Shown here: positions 27,594 through 37,800 of the stretch, one piece after another
How the letters are laid out: each line of letters starts with the position of its first letter
How positions within the stretch are numbered: position 1 is the stretch's first letter
DNA from: Osedax symbiont Rs1
GTDB lineage: Bacteria > Pseudomonadota > Gammaproteobacteria > Pseudomonadales > Balneatricaceae
Direction: 5' to 3'
Assembly (NCBI GenBank): GCA_000416275.1
Contig: ASZJ01000110.1
Span: 30,174 to 94,173 of the forward strand
Length of the DNA: 64,000 nt
Position numbers and translations under genes: made by a program
Notes under the pieces: model-generated
Seen by the model: the letters and a program-made list of their open reading frames with translations, nothing else
The model's database searches: none
Told to the model about the DNA's origin: nothing

Positions 27594-28395
27594 ATCCACC
27601 ACTGGCACTGTGCCAATCACACTGCCATCACTTAGCCGCTACGCCGGTCTATGGCGTTTAATTGTCACTGTGTCAGTACTGCTAGCACTGTGGCAGGCGA
27701 TCGTCAGCGTCTTTGCTATGCCGCCCTTTATCTTGCCGCCGCCGCTGCTAGTGTTGCAAAAGTTAATTGAAAACTACCCGCTGCTTTTTCACCACGCCCT
27801 GATTACCTTAAGTGAAATTGTCTTAGGACTGCTACTCGGGGTTTCCATGGGATTGCTATTTGCACTGCAAATGCTGTTGTTTAAACCAGTGCGCCGCTGG
27901 CTGTTACCGGTGTTGGTGGCCAGTCAGGCAGTGCCGGTATTTGCCCTGGCGCCAGTGTTAATGTTGTGGTTTGGCTACGGTATGAGCTCGAAGGTGATTA
28001 TGGCGGCGCTGATTATATTTTTCCCGGTTACTACGACTTGCTTTGATGGTTTGCGTCATACGCCGACCGGCTATTTGGATCTGGCCCACACTATGGGAGC
28101 CAACCGCTGGCGGCAGCTCTGGCAGATTCGTCTGCCCGCGGCACTGCCCACTTTGGCATCGGGAATCCGCGTGGCGGTGGTGGTCGCGCCGATAGGCGCA
28201 GTGGTCGGTGAGTGGGTGGGCTCCTCCGGTGGGCTGGGGTATCTGATGCTGCAGTCTAATGCACGGATGCAAATCGCCGACATGTTTGCCGCGCTGTTAG
28301 TGCTGGCGCTGTTTTCGATCGGCCTCTACTACCTGACTGATTTACTTCTGAAACGATTTATCCCCTGGCATCGCGAATCTGCGAGCCGCTCATAA
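27586..28395 (+). CDS. thiX: Thiamine-precursor ABC transporter permease ThiX
   Basis: A 269-aa permease of the BPD/SsuC-like family. It has about six membrane helices and the ATPase-contacting EAA-type loop (DLAHTMGANRWRQLWQIRLPAALPTLASGIRVAVVVAPIGAVVGEWVG). It overlaps thiZ by eight bases. The substrate is inferred from operon context: HMP or a formyl-aminopyrimidine breakdown product of thiamine. Confidence 0.88.
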   Translation: MNKSTTGTVPITLPSLSRYAGLWRLIVTVSVLLALWQAIVSVFAMPPFILPPPLLVLQKLIENYPLLFHHALITLSEIVLGLLLGVSMGLLFALQMLLFKPVRRWLLPVLVASQAVPVFALAPVLMLWFGYGMSSKVIMAALIIFFPVTTTCFDGLRHTPTGYLDLAHTMGANRWRQLWQIRLPAALPTLASGIRVAVVVAPIGAVVGEWVGSSGGLGYLMLQSNARMQIADMFAALLVLALFSIGLYYLTDLLLKRFIPWHRESASRS

Positions 28396-28420
28396 CACTG
28401 TTCAATAAGAGAGACTTAGA

Positions 28421-29353
28421 ATGAAAAAGATCATAGCTTCAATCGCATTGGTGCTGATTAGCCAAAGCGCCTTCGCACAAAAAGTAACGTTGATGCTCGA
28501 TTGGTTCGTCAATCCAGATCACGGGCCAATCATAGTGGCGAAGCAGCAGGGATTGTTTAAAGCGCAGGGGCTAGATGTTGAAATTCAAGAGCCTGCCGAC
28601 CCGAGTATGCCACCGAAATTGGTAGCGGCCGGCAAGTTTGATTTAGCGGTGACTTATCAGCCACAGCTGATTCGCGATGTGGTGGAAAAACTGCCATTGA
28701 TCCGGGTTTCTACCTTGATAGCCACGCCGTTAAACACTGTGATGGTGCTGGCGGATAAAGGCTATGACACTTTAGCTGATCTGAAAGGCAAAAAAATCGG
28801 CTTCTCGTTCGACGGTGGTCTGGTCGATGCGACTATTGGTACTATGCTGAAGAAAAATGGTATTAGTATTAAAGATGTAGAATTGATTAACGTAGGCTGG
28901 TCGCTCTCCGCATCACTAGCCGCTGGCAAAGTAGATGCTATCTACGGCGCCTACCGCAATTTTGAAATGCACCAGTTAAAAATGGAAGGATTTAAAGGCA
29001 AAGGATTCTATGTGGAAGAGGAAGGTGTGCCACCTTACGACGAGCTAATTGTAGTGGCGAACAGCAACAGTGTCGATAAAGTGATGGTCGAAAAATTCAA
29101 CCGCGCCCTAGAACTCGCCACTCAATACACAGTGAATCACCCACAGCAAGCTTGGGACTTATTCAAGAGCTATGGCGATGGTAAAAAATTAGACACTGAA
29201 CTAAACCGTCTCGCTTGGCAAGATACCTTAGTACGCTTCGCGCTGCGCCCTAGAGCCGTCGATAAAGCACGCTATGATAACTACGCTCAGTTCTTGGTCG
29301 ACAATGGTGTGATTAAGACTAAGCCTGCTACCGCTAGCTACATTCTCGATTAA
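28421..29353 (+). CDS. thiY: Pyrimidine-precursor periplasmic binding protein ThiY
   Basis: A 310-aa NMT1/THI5-like solute-binding protein with a signal peptide (MKKIIASIALVLISQSAFA). The first mature strand LMLDWFVNPDHGPIIVAKQQGLF is characteristic of ThiY/THI5 proteins. It captures a thiamine pyrimidine precursor in the periplasm for ThiXZ. The downstream kinase/TenA context supports this over taurine or sulfonate binding. Confidence 0.9.
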   Translation: MKKIIASIALVLISQSAFAQKVTLMLDWFVNPDHGPIIVAKQQGLFKAQGLDVEIQEPADPSMPPKLVAAGKFDLAVTYQPQLIRDVVEKLPLIRVSTLIATPLNTVMVLADKGYDTLADLKGKKIGFSFDGGLVDATIGTMLKKNGISIKDVELINVGWSLSASLAAGKVDAIYGAYRNFEMHQLKMEGFKGKGFYVEEEGVPPYDELIVVANSNSVDKVMVEKFNRALELATQYTVNHPQQAWDLFKSYGDGKKLDTELNRLAWQDTLVRFALRPRAVDKARYDNYAQFLVDNGVIKTKPATASYILD

Positions 29354-29417
29354 TAAGATGAGGCTTTAATATAACCAACAGCACGATCGCAGTAGTTATG
29401 TTGAGGTCTCACTATCT

Positions 29418-29444
29418 AAAACAGCTTCCCTGCGAAGCTGTTTT
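29418..29444 (+). terminator. Hairpin between thiY and tenA
   Basis: A perfect 11-base-pair stem AAAACAGCTTC / GAAGCTGTTTT with a CCTGC loop and a four-T tail lies 15 bases before tenA. It could attenuate tenA or protect the upstream message from 3' decay. The short T run makes full termination doubtful. Confidence 0.6.
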
Positions 29445-29458
29445 CTTGGAGCTACACC

Positions 29459-30124
29459 ATGAATCATCAACAGCTCATTGCAGGTTGTCAGCGTGAATGG
29501 GATCTATATATTAAGCATCCTTTTGTGCGACAACTCGGTGATGCCAGTTTAGCTAAACCCTGCTTTCAGCACTATTTGCAACAGGATTACCTGTATTTAA
29601 TTCACTACGCCCGCGCCTTTGCACTGGCGGTCTTTAAAAGTGAAAATCCTGCGCAAATGCGCGCCAGTCTGCCTTCGCTGTCGGCTCTAGTCACAGAAGA
29701 AATCACGCTGCACCTAGACTACTGCCAAGCGTGGGGGCTAGATGAAGCGGCAATTTTGGCACTGCCGGAAGGCGTGGCCACCATCGCCTATACCCGCTAT
29801 TTAATCGATGCCGGTGTGCAGGGTGATCTCACTGATTTATATGCGGCGCTGGTTCCTTGTGCGCTGGGTTACGCACAGATTGGCGAGTGGTTAATGCAAC
29901 CTAATAATGCCCGTTTGGAAGATAACCCTTACAGTGATTGGATTGCGATGTATGCAGGGGATGAGTACCAGCAATCAGCCAACGCGACGACTGCTTTCTT
30001 TGACGAGCTGATCGCTGACATCGACATTAACTCGCCCCGTGGCCAGCGTTTACAGCAGCATTTTAGTACTGCGACGCGCATGGAAATCGCCTTTTGGCAA
30101 CAGGGCTTAGACCTTAGCGCATAA
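29459..30124 (+). CDS. tenA: Aminopyrimidine aminohydrolase TenA
   Basis: A 221-aa TenA of the classical type with the active-site cysteine (Cys134 in LVPCALGYAQIGEW), acidic residues in EEITLHLDYC, and the C-terminal helix with a conserved glutamate (ATRMEIAFWQQGL). It hydrolyses aminomethyl-pyrimidine to HMP in salvage of degraded thiamine, feeding ThiD. It is the last gene of the riboswitch-controlled operon. Confidence 0.93.
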   Translation: MNHQQLIAGCQREWDLYIKHPFVRQLGDASLAKPCFQHYLQQDYLYLIHYARAFALAVFKSENPAQMRASLPSLSALVTEEITLHLDYCQAWGLDEAAILALPEGVATIAYTRYLIDAGVQGDLTDLYAALVPCALGYAQIGEWLMQPNNARLEDNPYSDWIAMYAGDEYQQSANATTAFFDELIADIDINSPRGQRLQQHFSTATRMEIAFWQQGLDLSA

Positions 30125-30169
30125 TTTACTTTCCTGAACTCTCATCTTTAGATGATTAAGTGCTGAGGC

Positions 30170-30203
30170 TACTGGCATAATAAGCGGTTTTTATTTGCCA
30201 GTA
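30170..30203 (+). terminator. Possible terminator after tenA
   Basis: An inverted repeat TACTGGCA / TGCCAGTA encloses an 18-base loop about 45 bases after tenA. It is followed by TTTC only, so the assignment is tentative. It may also serve the convergent regulator. Confidence 0.4.
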
Positions 30204-30308
30204 TTTCTAGTTTCCCCCGTATGTTTTGTTAAATAGTCTGGTTAAATATGCCCGTCAAATACAAACTAGCGACAGTGCTACATAGCATGCAGAACTCCGA
30301 TCCTAAAA

Positions 30309-30740
30309 TTAGCGGTTAATTTTCTGCGATAGCAGCAGATAAGATTGGGTTTGCAGCACTTGTGGGTGTCTGCGAATTTTATCCAAAACTTGATCGATCC
30401 CCTCCGAACTACTCGATTCGATGCTCACCAGCGCATCAAAATTTCCCGCCACTGAATAGACCGCGGTAATCTGCTCAATTTTATGTAGGTAGGCAATCAG
30501 TTGGTCGCCGACATTGTTATCAATAGTGAGCATGGCTTGGGCGCGAAATAGCTCCGCTTGAAAATGCTGACCATTTTTTATGGTGTAGCCGGCGATAATG
30601 TCAGACTGCTCTAGAGCAGCGATGCGTTTTTGTACTGTCTGTCGGGAAATTCCGAGGATTTGCGCCAGTAAAGTAACCGGTTTTCTGGCGTCTAAGCGTA
30701 AAATTTTTAGCAGTTGTCGATCTGTATCATCTAATTTCAT
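30309..30740 (-). CDS. Lrp/AsnC family transcriptional regulator
   Basis: A 143-aa Lrp/AsnC regulator with an N-terminal helix-turn-helix (DRQLLKILRLDARKPVTLLAQILGISRQTVQKRIAALE) and a C-terminal RAM ligand-binding domain (AYLHKIEQITAVYSVAGNFDALVSIESSS). It is divergent from the nitrilase-family gene with about 155 bases between starts, a layout that often means local regulation. The effector, probably an amino acid or amide, is unknown. Confidence 0.9.
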   Translation of the reverse strand: MKLDDTDRQLLKILRLDARKPVTLLAQILGISRQTVQKRIAALEQSDIIAGYTIKNGQHFQAELFRAQAMLTIDNNVGDQLIAYLHKIEQITAVYSVAGNFDALVSIESSSSEGIDQVLDKIRRHPQVLQTQSYLLLSQKINR

Positions 30741-30895
30741 TGCACATATTATCGATTATTAACAAAGTGTTAAATTATTATAGCTATTAGTTAATTAAAT
30801 TGACAGTTGTGTACATGTTGGCTGTCGATTGCGGCAAAAAAACTGACTATGCTATTCAAGCTAAATAGAGCGAATAATCGATAGAGGAGCAGCAG

Positions 30896-31672
30896 ATGAA
30901 AGTCACAGTGGTACAATTAAGTAACGATCAAGCACAGCTAGAAAAAGAGATGCGTCTGCTCAGTGAGCATGTGCAAAGTGAAAAATCAGAGTTTGTTTTA
31001 TTGCCTGAAATGACCTTTGCACCTTGGCTGGCAAATACCAAAAATGCCGACGCCGGCAAGTGGCAAACTGCTATGCAATTACATGCGCAGTGGATTGAGC
31101 AACTGGCGAGCTTAAATATGCCGCCGTTAGTCTCAACGCGACCGACAGTAAACGGCGCAGGATCGAGACGTAATCAAGCCTATTTATGGGATCGGGAACA
31201 AGGTGCGCAGGCCATTCATGAAAAATACTATCTGCCGAATGAAGAGGGTTATTGGGAGGCGAGTTGGTACGATATGGGCGACCCTCATTTTGATACTGCG
31301 AGATTGGGTGAAGTGAGAATTGGCGTACAAATTTGCACTGAAATGTGGTTTTTCGAACACGCCCGTGAATTTGCACAAAAGCAAGTGGACTTGCTGTGCG
31401 TACCAAGGGTGACTCCGCACGGCAGTGTCGATAAATGGCTGGCCGGTGGCCAAGCTGCTGCGGTTGTCTCAGGCGCCTATCACTTGTCTTCTAATATGTA
31501 CTTGCCAACCTCGAGTGAGGCTGCAGATATTGGCGGGCTATCTTGGATCGTGTCCCCCGAGGGCGACATCTTAGCGAGCACCGATCCAGATCAGCCTTTC
31601 GTCACCATCGATATAGATTTAGCGGCGAGCGCACAGGCGAAACATAATTATCCACGCTACGTAAAAACCTAA
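30896..31672 (+). CDS. Carbon-nitrogen hydrolase (nitrilase superfamily)
   Basis: A 258-aa amidohydrolase of the nitrilase superfamily. The catalytic triad is visible: Glu38 (LPEM), Lys110 (HEKYYLP) and Cys147 (QICTEMWF). The proportions fit an aliphatic amidase or N-carbamoyl amide hydrolase branch, but the substrate cannot be read from sequence. Its start follows GAGGAG. It is divergent from an Lrp/AsnC regulator. The last bases of the gene abut the duplicated 3' end of the giant repeat protein gene. Confidence 0.88.
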   Translation: MKVTVVQLSNDQAQLEKEMRLLSEHVQSEKSEFVLLPEMTFAPWLANTKNADAGKWQTAMQLHAQWIEQLASLNMPPLVSTRPTVNGAGSRRNQAYLWDREQGAQAIHEKYYLPNEEGYWEASWYDMGDPHFDTARLGEVRIGVQICTEMWFFEHAREFAQKQVDLLCVPRVTPHGSVDKWLAGGQAAAVVSGAYHLSSNMYLPTSSEAADIGGLSWIVSPEGDILASTDPDQPFVTIDIDLAASAQAKHNYPRYVKT

Positions 31673-31850
31673 GTGCAATTGCGTTTAGCTTCCGCTAGCT
31701 ACTTCGGCCAGCAGTGCATCGATAATCTGGTGTTGCTCAGTGCTAAACAGCGCTAGGTTCTGCAGGCATAACGGACGAGTTTCGCCAGTCTGGGATGCTA
31801 GGTTAGCATCATCTGATGAGAGCAGAGGGCTAGCAGAGTAGTGAGTAAAA
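31671..31850 (-). pseudogene. Duplicated 3'-end fragment of the giant repeat protein gene
   Basis: This segment repeats 31855-32034 at a constant offset of 184 bases with roughly 10 percent substitutions. Read on the minus strand it encodes about 50 residues matching the last residues of the giant protein (from HYSASPLLSSDD to LLAEVASGS and a stop) with the frame still open. It has no start and is a remnant of a tandem duplication lying against the nitrilase-family gene. Confidence 0.85.
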
Positions 31851-31868
31851 ATCTAAGCGCAATTGCGT

Positions 31869-34800
31869 TTAGCTTTCGCTAGCTACTTCGGCCAGCAGTG
31901 CATCGATAATTTGGTGTTGCTCAGTGCTAAACAGCGCTAAGTTCTGCAAATATAACGGACGAGTTTCGCTAGTTTGGGATACTAGGTTATCATCATCTGA
32001 TGAGAGCAGAGAATTCGCTGAGTAGTGAGTAAAGACATAGCGGAATATAGCGGCGGCACTATCGGCATTTATCTCGCTGTTCGAGCTGCTCTCCAGTAAA
32101 TCGTCCAGCGATATAGAGGCGTCTTTATTGTAATAATGTAAGTAATCAAAGCTCTGTAGTGGGCTAATATCGATGCCACTGAACTGTAATTTGTCGATCG
32201 CCTCACTGATGGCCAGCACGTTATCAGCGGCATCTAAGATAAGATTGTCGGATTGATTGGCAGCACTGTTATTTTCTATATAACTGAACCAGACATCGGA
32301 GAGCAATTGCCGATTGCCATCGTTATCTAGGTAGTAGCCTTCAAGCGCGGTTAAGTTGCCATTATTATTTTGATTGACGCGCTCTGAAAATAAATTTAAC
32401 TGCGTGATACCGCGCTGCTCTAAGGTGAATAGTTCGTCTGCCTGTGAGATGCCATCTGAGTTGCTGTCGACCCAGAGTAATAGCTGGCTATAAATTTGGT
32501 CCTGATTATCGATGACGCCATCCTGATTGGAGTCGTATTGAGCGAGCGCATCAAAACCATCGCTCGCCTTACTGCCATCTTGTTTAAGCATGTGCTCGCC
32601 AAATAGTTCACTGGCATCGTTAATCAGCCCGTCCTGATTTAAGTCCAGCACTAATAGCGCATCACTTGCTCCCACCCAGCCGGTTTGCTCTGTTTTGCCA
32701 TCGGCATTAATATCAAAAAGCACCCCGCTGCTGTAATTTAAGGTCTCTATACCATTGCCACCGAGATCTAAAATCAGCGGGCTAGAAAATGAAATGTCAG
32801 TGTTACCTGGATTCATAAACACATGTCCAGTGTGGACTGTACGTGTCACACCATTATAAGTGACAGTGGCGTGTACATATTGTCCAGAACTCACTGCAAA
32901 ACTACCGGAGACAGTGAGATGGGCGCTCCAGCCATCGACACTGATAGAAGTCTCTCCTACTTTGTTGTTCGCTACATATAACTTGACGACGGACCCAGCT
33001 GGTAAAGCAAGAACATTAACATACGGATCAGTAATATGTGATCCACCGTGCCCACCCCAGCGTGCCGCTCCTGCAGTTACTGCTGCCAAAAAGGCCGCAG
33101 CTTCATTATAGGTATCAACAGTCAGTGAAATACTGGCGGAGTTTGGCGAGCGGTTGCCTGCGGCATCGATGATCGCAGTGCTTAGTGTATGAGTCGCATC
33201 GGTTAGATTTCCACTGGGTTCAACACTCGCCGTACCAGAGGTGATTTCGCCGGCGGTGATGGTATGAGTGCCGATTAGAGTCGCGCCATTGTATAGCGCC
33301 AATGTATCACCAGCTACTGCTCCGGCTGGCAACAGCACATTGACGGTTGGTTTCGCATCATCGGTGGTGGCACCGTTGTTAAGTGAGCCTTGTCCAGCTC
33401 CTACATTATCTTGCACAGTACCAAGCGTTGGAGCAGCTGTCGCTACTGCGTCGGTATTAAAATTGTAGCTGTTAGAGACAGTGCCAGTGTTGCCTGCACC
33501 ATCCACGATTACCGCTGTGTAAGTAAAGCTGCTTTGATCCGCGAGTCCTATATCGTTAAACGTCCAATTTAATCCTGAAACACTCGCTTGGCCGACGATA
33601 ACTCCGTCGCGCAAGATATTGATAACTTCTGAGCCCGCTAATCCACTGTCTAAAATTCCAATCAGCTGTGGCGCTAAATCATTGCTGCTGCCACCGCTGG
33701 CAATGCTGCCGGTATTCGGTGCGACATCGTCTTGAATATCGGTAATAGTGACAACTTGGCTAGGCGCTGTGGTATCGATGGTAATGCTATAAGCATTAGA
33801 TAGCACTCCACTATTACCTGCAGCGTCAATCACCTGGGTGGTATATGTGTAAGTGTTAGCGTCAACTAAAGCGTTGTCACTGAAACTCCAGCTAGTACTG
33901 GCTACCACTGCCTGACCGATAACCGTGCCATTGCGCAGCACATTTAAAAACTCACCTGCGGCTAAAATGGCACTCAATGTGCCGTTTAATAAAGGGCTAG
34001 TATCGTTAGTGATGCCACCATTGGCAATGCCACTTATAATTGGTGCTAGATCATCTTGAATACTCACAATGTTAGAGGTCTGCACGGGGGAACTGGTATC
34101 AATGTTAATCGCGTAGCTCGCCGATATGACTCCTAGATTGGCTGCTGCATCAGCGACCTGGGCGTTATAGATATAATTGTTGCCATCGACTAAACCTAAA
34201 TCACTATAGCTCCAATTGGTGCCAGTGACGATCGCCTGGCCTATCACTACCCCAAAGCGCAGAATATTGACCACTTCTCCAGTGTTTAAAGGGGCGTTTA
34301 ATGTGCCATTCAATACCGGTGCATTATCATTGCTGATCCCGCCGTTGCTAATGGTACCGGTGATAGGGGCTACATTGTCTTGGATGTCTGTGATAGTGAC
34401 GGTTTGTGTGGGGGCGGTGGTATCGGTATTAAAATTATAGCTATTGCTCAGTCCTCCGAGATTACCGGCGAGGTCGATAATTTGCGCGGTGTAATTATAG
34501 CTAGTTGCATCGGACAAACCGCTGTCATTAAAGCTCCAAGTTAAGCCGGCAATAGTGGCTTGACCAAGGAGTGTACCGTCTCGATAAATGTTGACTACTT
34601 CACCTGTACTCAGGGAGCTACTTAGAGTGCCGGTAATTTCAGGTGCCAGATCATTGCTGTCGCCACCGTCGGCGACACTACCGGTATAAGGTGCGATATC
34701 ATCATTGATGTCGGTAATACTAATAATTTGCGTCGGATTGGAAGTATCGATGTTTATCGTATGGCTGGTGGATAAGGGACCCAAATTCCCCGCTGCATCG

Positions 34801-37800
34801 CTAACTTGCGTGGTATAGCTGTAACTATTACCGTCGACCAAAGCGCTGTCATCGAAGCTCCAGTTGTTACCGGTGATGGTCGCTTGACCGATAATCACTC
34901 CATCTCTGAGGATGTTGAGCACTTCGCCGGCTGCTAAGGCAGCAGTTAAAGTGCCGTTTAACTCAGGGCTAAGGTCATTGCTAAAACTGTTATTGAGGAT
35001 TGCGCCGAGCAGCGGTGCAACATTATCCTGAATATCAGTAATGTTACCTGTCTGAGTGGGAGCGGTAGTATCAATGTTGATTGTATACAAGTTAGAGAGC
35101 GTGCCGAGGTTGCTGGCTGCATCAATGATCTGGGCGCTGTAGTCGTAGCTGTTGCCATCGAGCAAGCCAGCATCTGTATAGCGCCAATTAGTGCCTGTGA
35201 CAATCGCCTGACCGATGACTACCCCATCACGTAGAATATTCAGCACTTCATTGGTCGCCAGAGCTGTGCTCAAAGTGCCGATCAGCTCTGGTGTAGTATC
35301 GTTGCTGCTATCATTGTGAGCCACGTTATTGATGCTGGGTAGAACGTTATCTAGAATATCGGTAATGGTGACCGTTTGCGCCGGGGCCAGAGTATCTATA
35401 TTTAAGGTAAAAGTGTTGGCAAGTGGGCCTAAATTTCCGCTGTTATCTCGTACTTGAGCCCGATAGTTATAACTAGTACCATTGCTAAGGGCACTGTCGT
35501 TGAAGCTCCAAGTTAAGCCTGTGACAATGGCTTGTCCTATCACCGTTGAGTCGCGAATAATATCTAGCAACTCTCCGGCATTTAACAAACTAGACAATGT
35601 GCCGGATAATAATGGGGCGGTATCGTTAGTCGTACCATTATGGCCCACAGGGCCGAGGAAAGGGCTGACATCATCAGTAATATTTATAATATTGACAGTT
35701 TGAGTGGGAGCGCTGGTATCAATTGTCACTGTATAGTTGGCTGAAAGCGCAGCTAAGTTACCAGCACTATCAATTACTTGTGCTTGATAGCTATAGCTAT
35801 TGCCATCTACTAGAGCGGAGTCGTTGAAGCTCCAACTCAAACCGGTCACCGTTGCTGTGCCAATCACCGTAGAGTTTCTTAATATTTGTACGCTCTCTCC
35901 CACTTGCAGCAAAGCGGACAGAGCTCCATTTAGCAGAGGTGCATCATCATTACTGATTCCACCGTTACTAATAGTGCCGGTGATAGGTGTCACATCGTCT
36001 TGAATGTCAGTGATAGTGACGGTTTGTGTGGGGGCGGTGGTATCGGTATTAAAATTATAGCTATTGCTCAGCCCCCCGAGATTACCTGCGAGGTCGATAA
36101 TTTGCGCGGTATAATTATAGCTAGTTGCATCGGACAAACCGCTGTCATTAAAGCTCCAAGTTAAGCCGGCAATAGTGGCTTGACCAAGGAGTGTACCGTC
36201 TCGATAAATGTTGACTACTTCACCTGTACTAAGGGAGCTACTTAGAGTGCCGGTAATTTCAGGTGCCAGATCATTGCTGTCGCCACCGTCGGCGACACTA
36301 CCGGTATAAGGTGCGATATCATCATTGATGTCGGTAATACTAATAATTTGCGTCGGATTGGAAGTATCGATGTTTATCGTATGGCTGGTGGATAAAGGAC
36401 CCAAATTCCCCGCTGCATCGCTAACTTGGGTGGTATAGCTGTAACTATTACCGTCGACCAAAGCGCTGTCATCGAAGTTCCAGTTGTTACCGGTGATGGT
36501 CGCTTGACCGATAATCACTCCATCTCTGAGGATGTTGAGTACTTCGCCGGCTGCTAAGGCAGCAGTTAAAGTGCCGTTTAACTCAGGGCTAAGGTCATTG
36601 CTAAAGCCGTTATTGAGGATTGCACCCAGCAGCGGTGCAACATTATCCTGAATATCAGTAATGTTACCTATCTGGGTGGGAGCGGTAGTATCAATGTTGA
36701 TTGTATATAAGTTAGAGAGCGTGCCGAGGTTGCCGGCTGCATCATTGATCTGCGCGCTGTAGTCGTAGCTGTTGCCATCGAGCAAGCCTGAATCGGTATA
36801 GCGCCAATTAGTACCTGTGACAATCGCCTGACCGATAACTACCCCGTCTCGTAAAATATTCAGCACTTCATTGGTCGCCAGAGCTGCGCTCAAAGTGCCG
36901 ATCAGCTCTGGTGTAGTATCGTTGCTGCTATCATTGTGAGCCAGGTTGTTGGTGCTGGGCAGGAGATCATCCAAAATGTCGGTAATAATAACTGTTTGCG
37001 TGGGGGTGCTGGTATCGGTATTAAAATTATAGCTATTGCTCAGGCCCCCGGTATTGCCCGCGAGGTCGATAACTTGCGCGGTGTAATTATAGCTAGTTGC
37101 ATCGGATAAACCGCTGTCATTAAAGCTCCAGGTTAAGCCGGTAATGGTGGCTTGGCCAAGTAGTGTGCCGTCTCTATAAATGTTGACTAGTTCATCCGCA
37201 CTAAGGGAGCTACTTAGAGTACCGATAATTTCAGGTGCCAGATCATTGCTGTAGTCACCGTTGGCGACACTGCCGGTGTTAGGTGCAATATCATCATTGA
37301 TGTCGGTAATGCTAATCACTTGCGTGGGACTAGAAGTATCGATATTTATCGTATGGCTGGTGGATAATGGGCCTACATTGCCCGCCGCATCGCTAACTTG
37401 CGTGGTATAACTGTAACTATTACCGTCGATTAAAGCGCTGTCATTAAAGCTCCAGTTGTTACCGGTGATGGTCGCTTGACCGATAATCACTCCATCTCTG
37501 AGGATGTTGAGCACTTCGCCGGCTGCTAAGACAGCAGTTAAAGTGCCGTTTAACTCAGGGCTAAGGTCATTGCTAAAACCATTATTGAGGATTGCACCGA
37601 GCAGCGGTGCAACATTATCCTGAATATCAGTAATGTTACCTATCTGGGTGGGAGCGGTAGTATCAATGTTGATTGTATATAAGTTAGAGAGAGTGCCGAG
37701 GTTGCTGGCTGCGTCAATTATCTGCGCGCTGTAGTCGTAGCTGTTGCCATCGAGCAAGCCAGCATCTGTATAGCGCCAATTAGTACCTGTGACAATCGCC

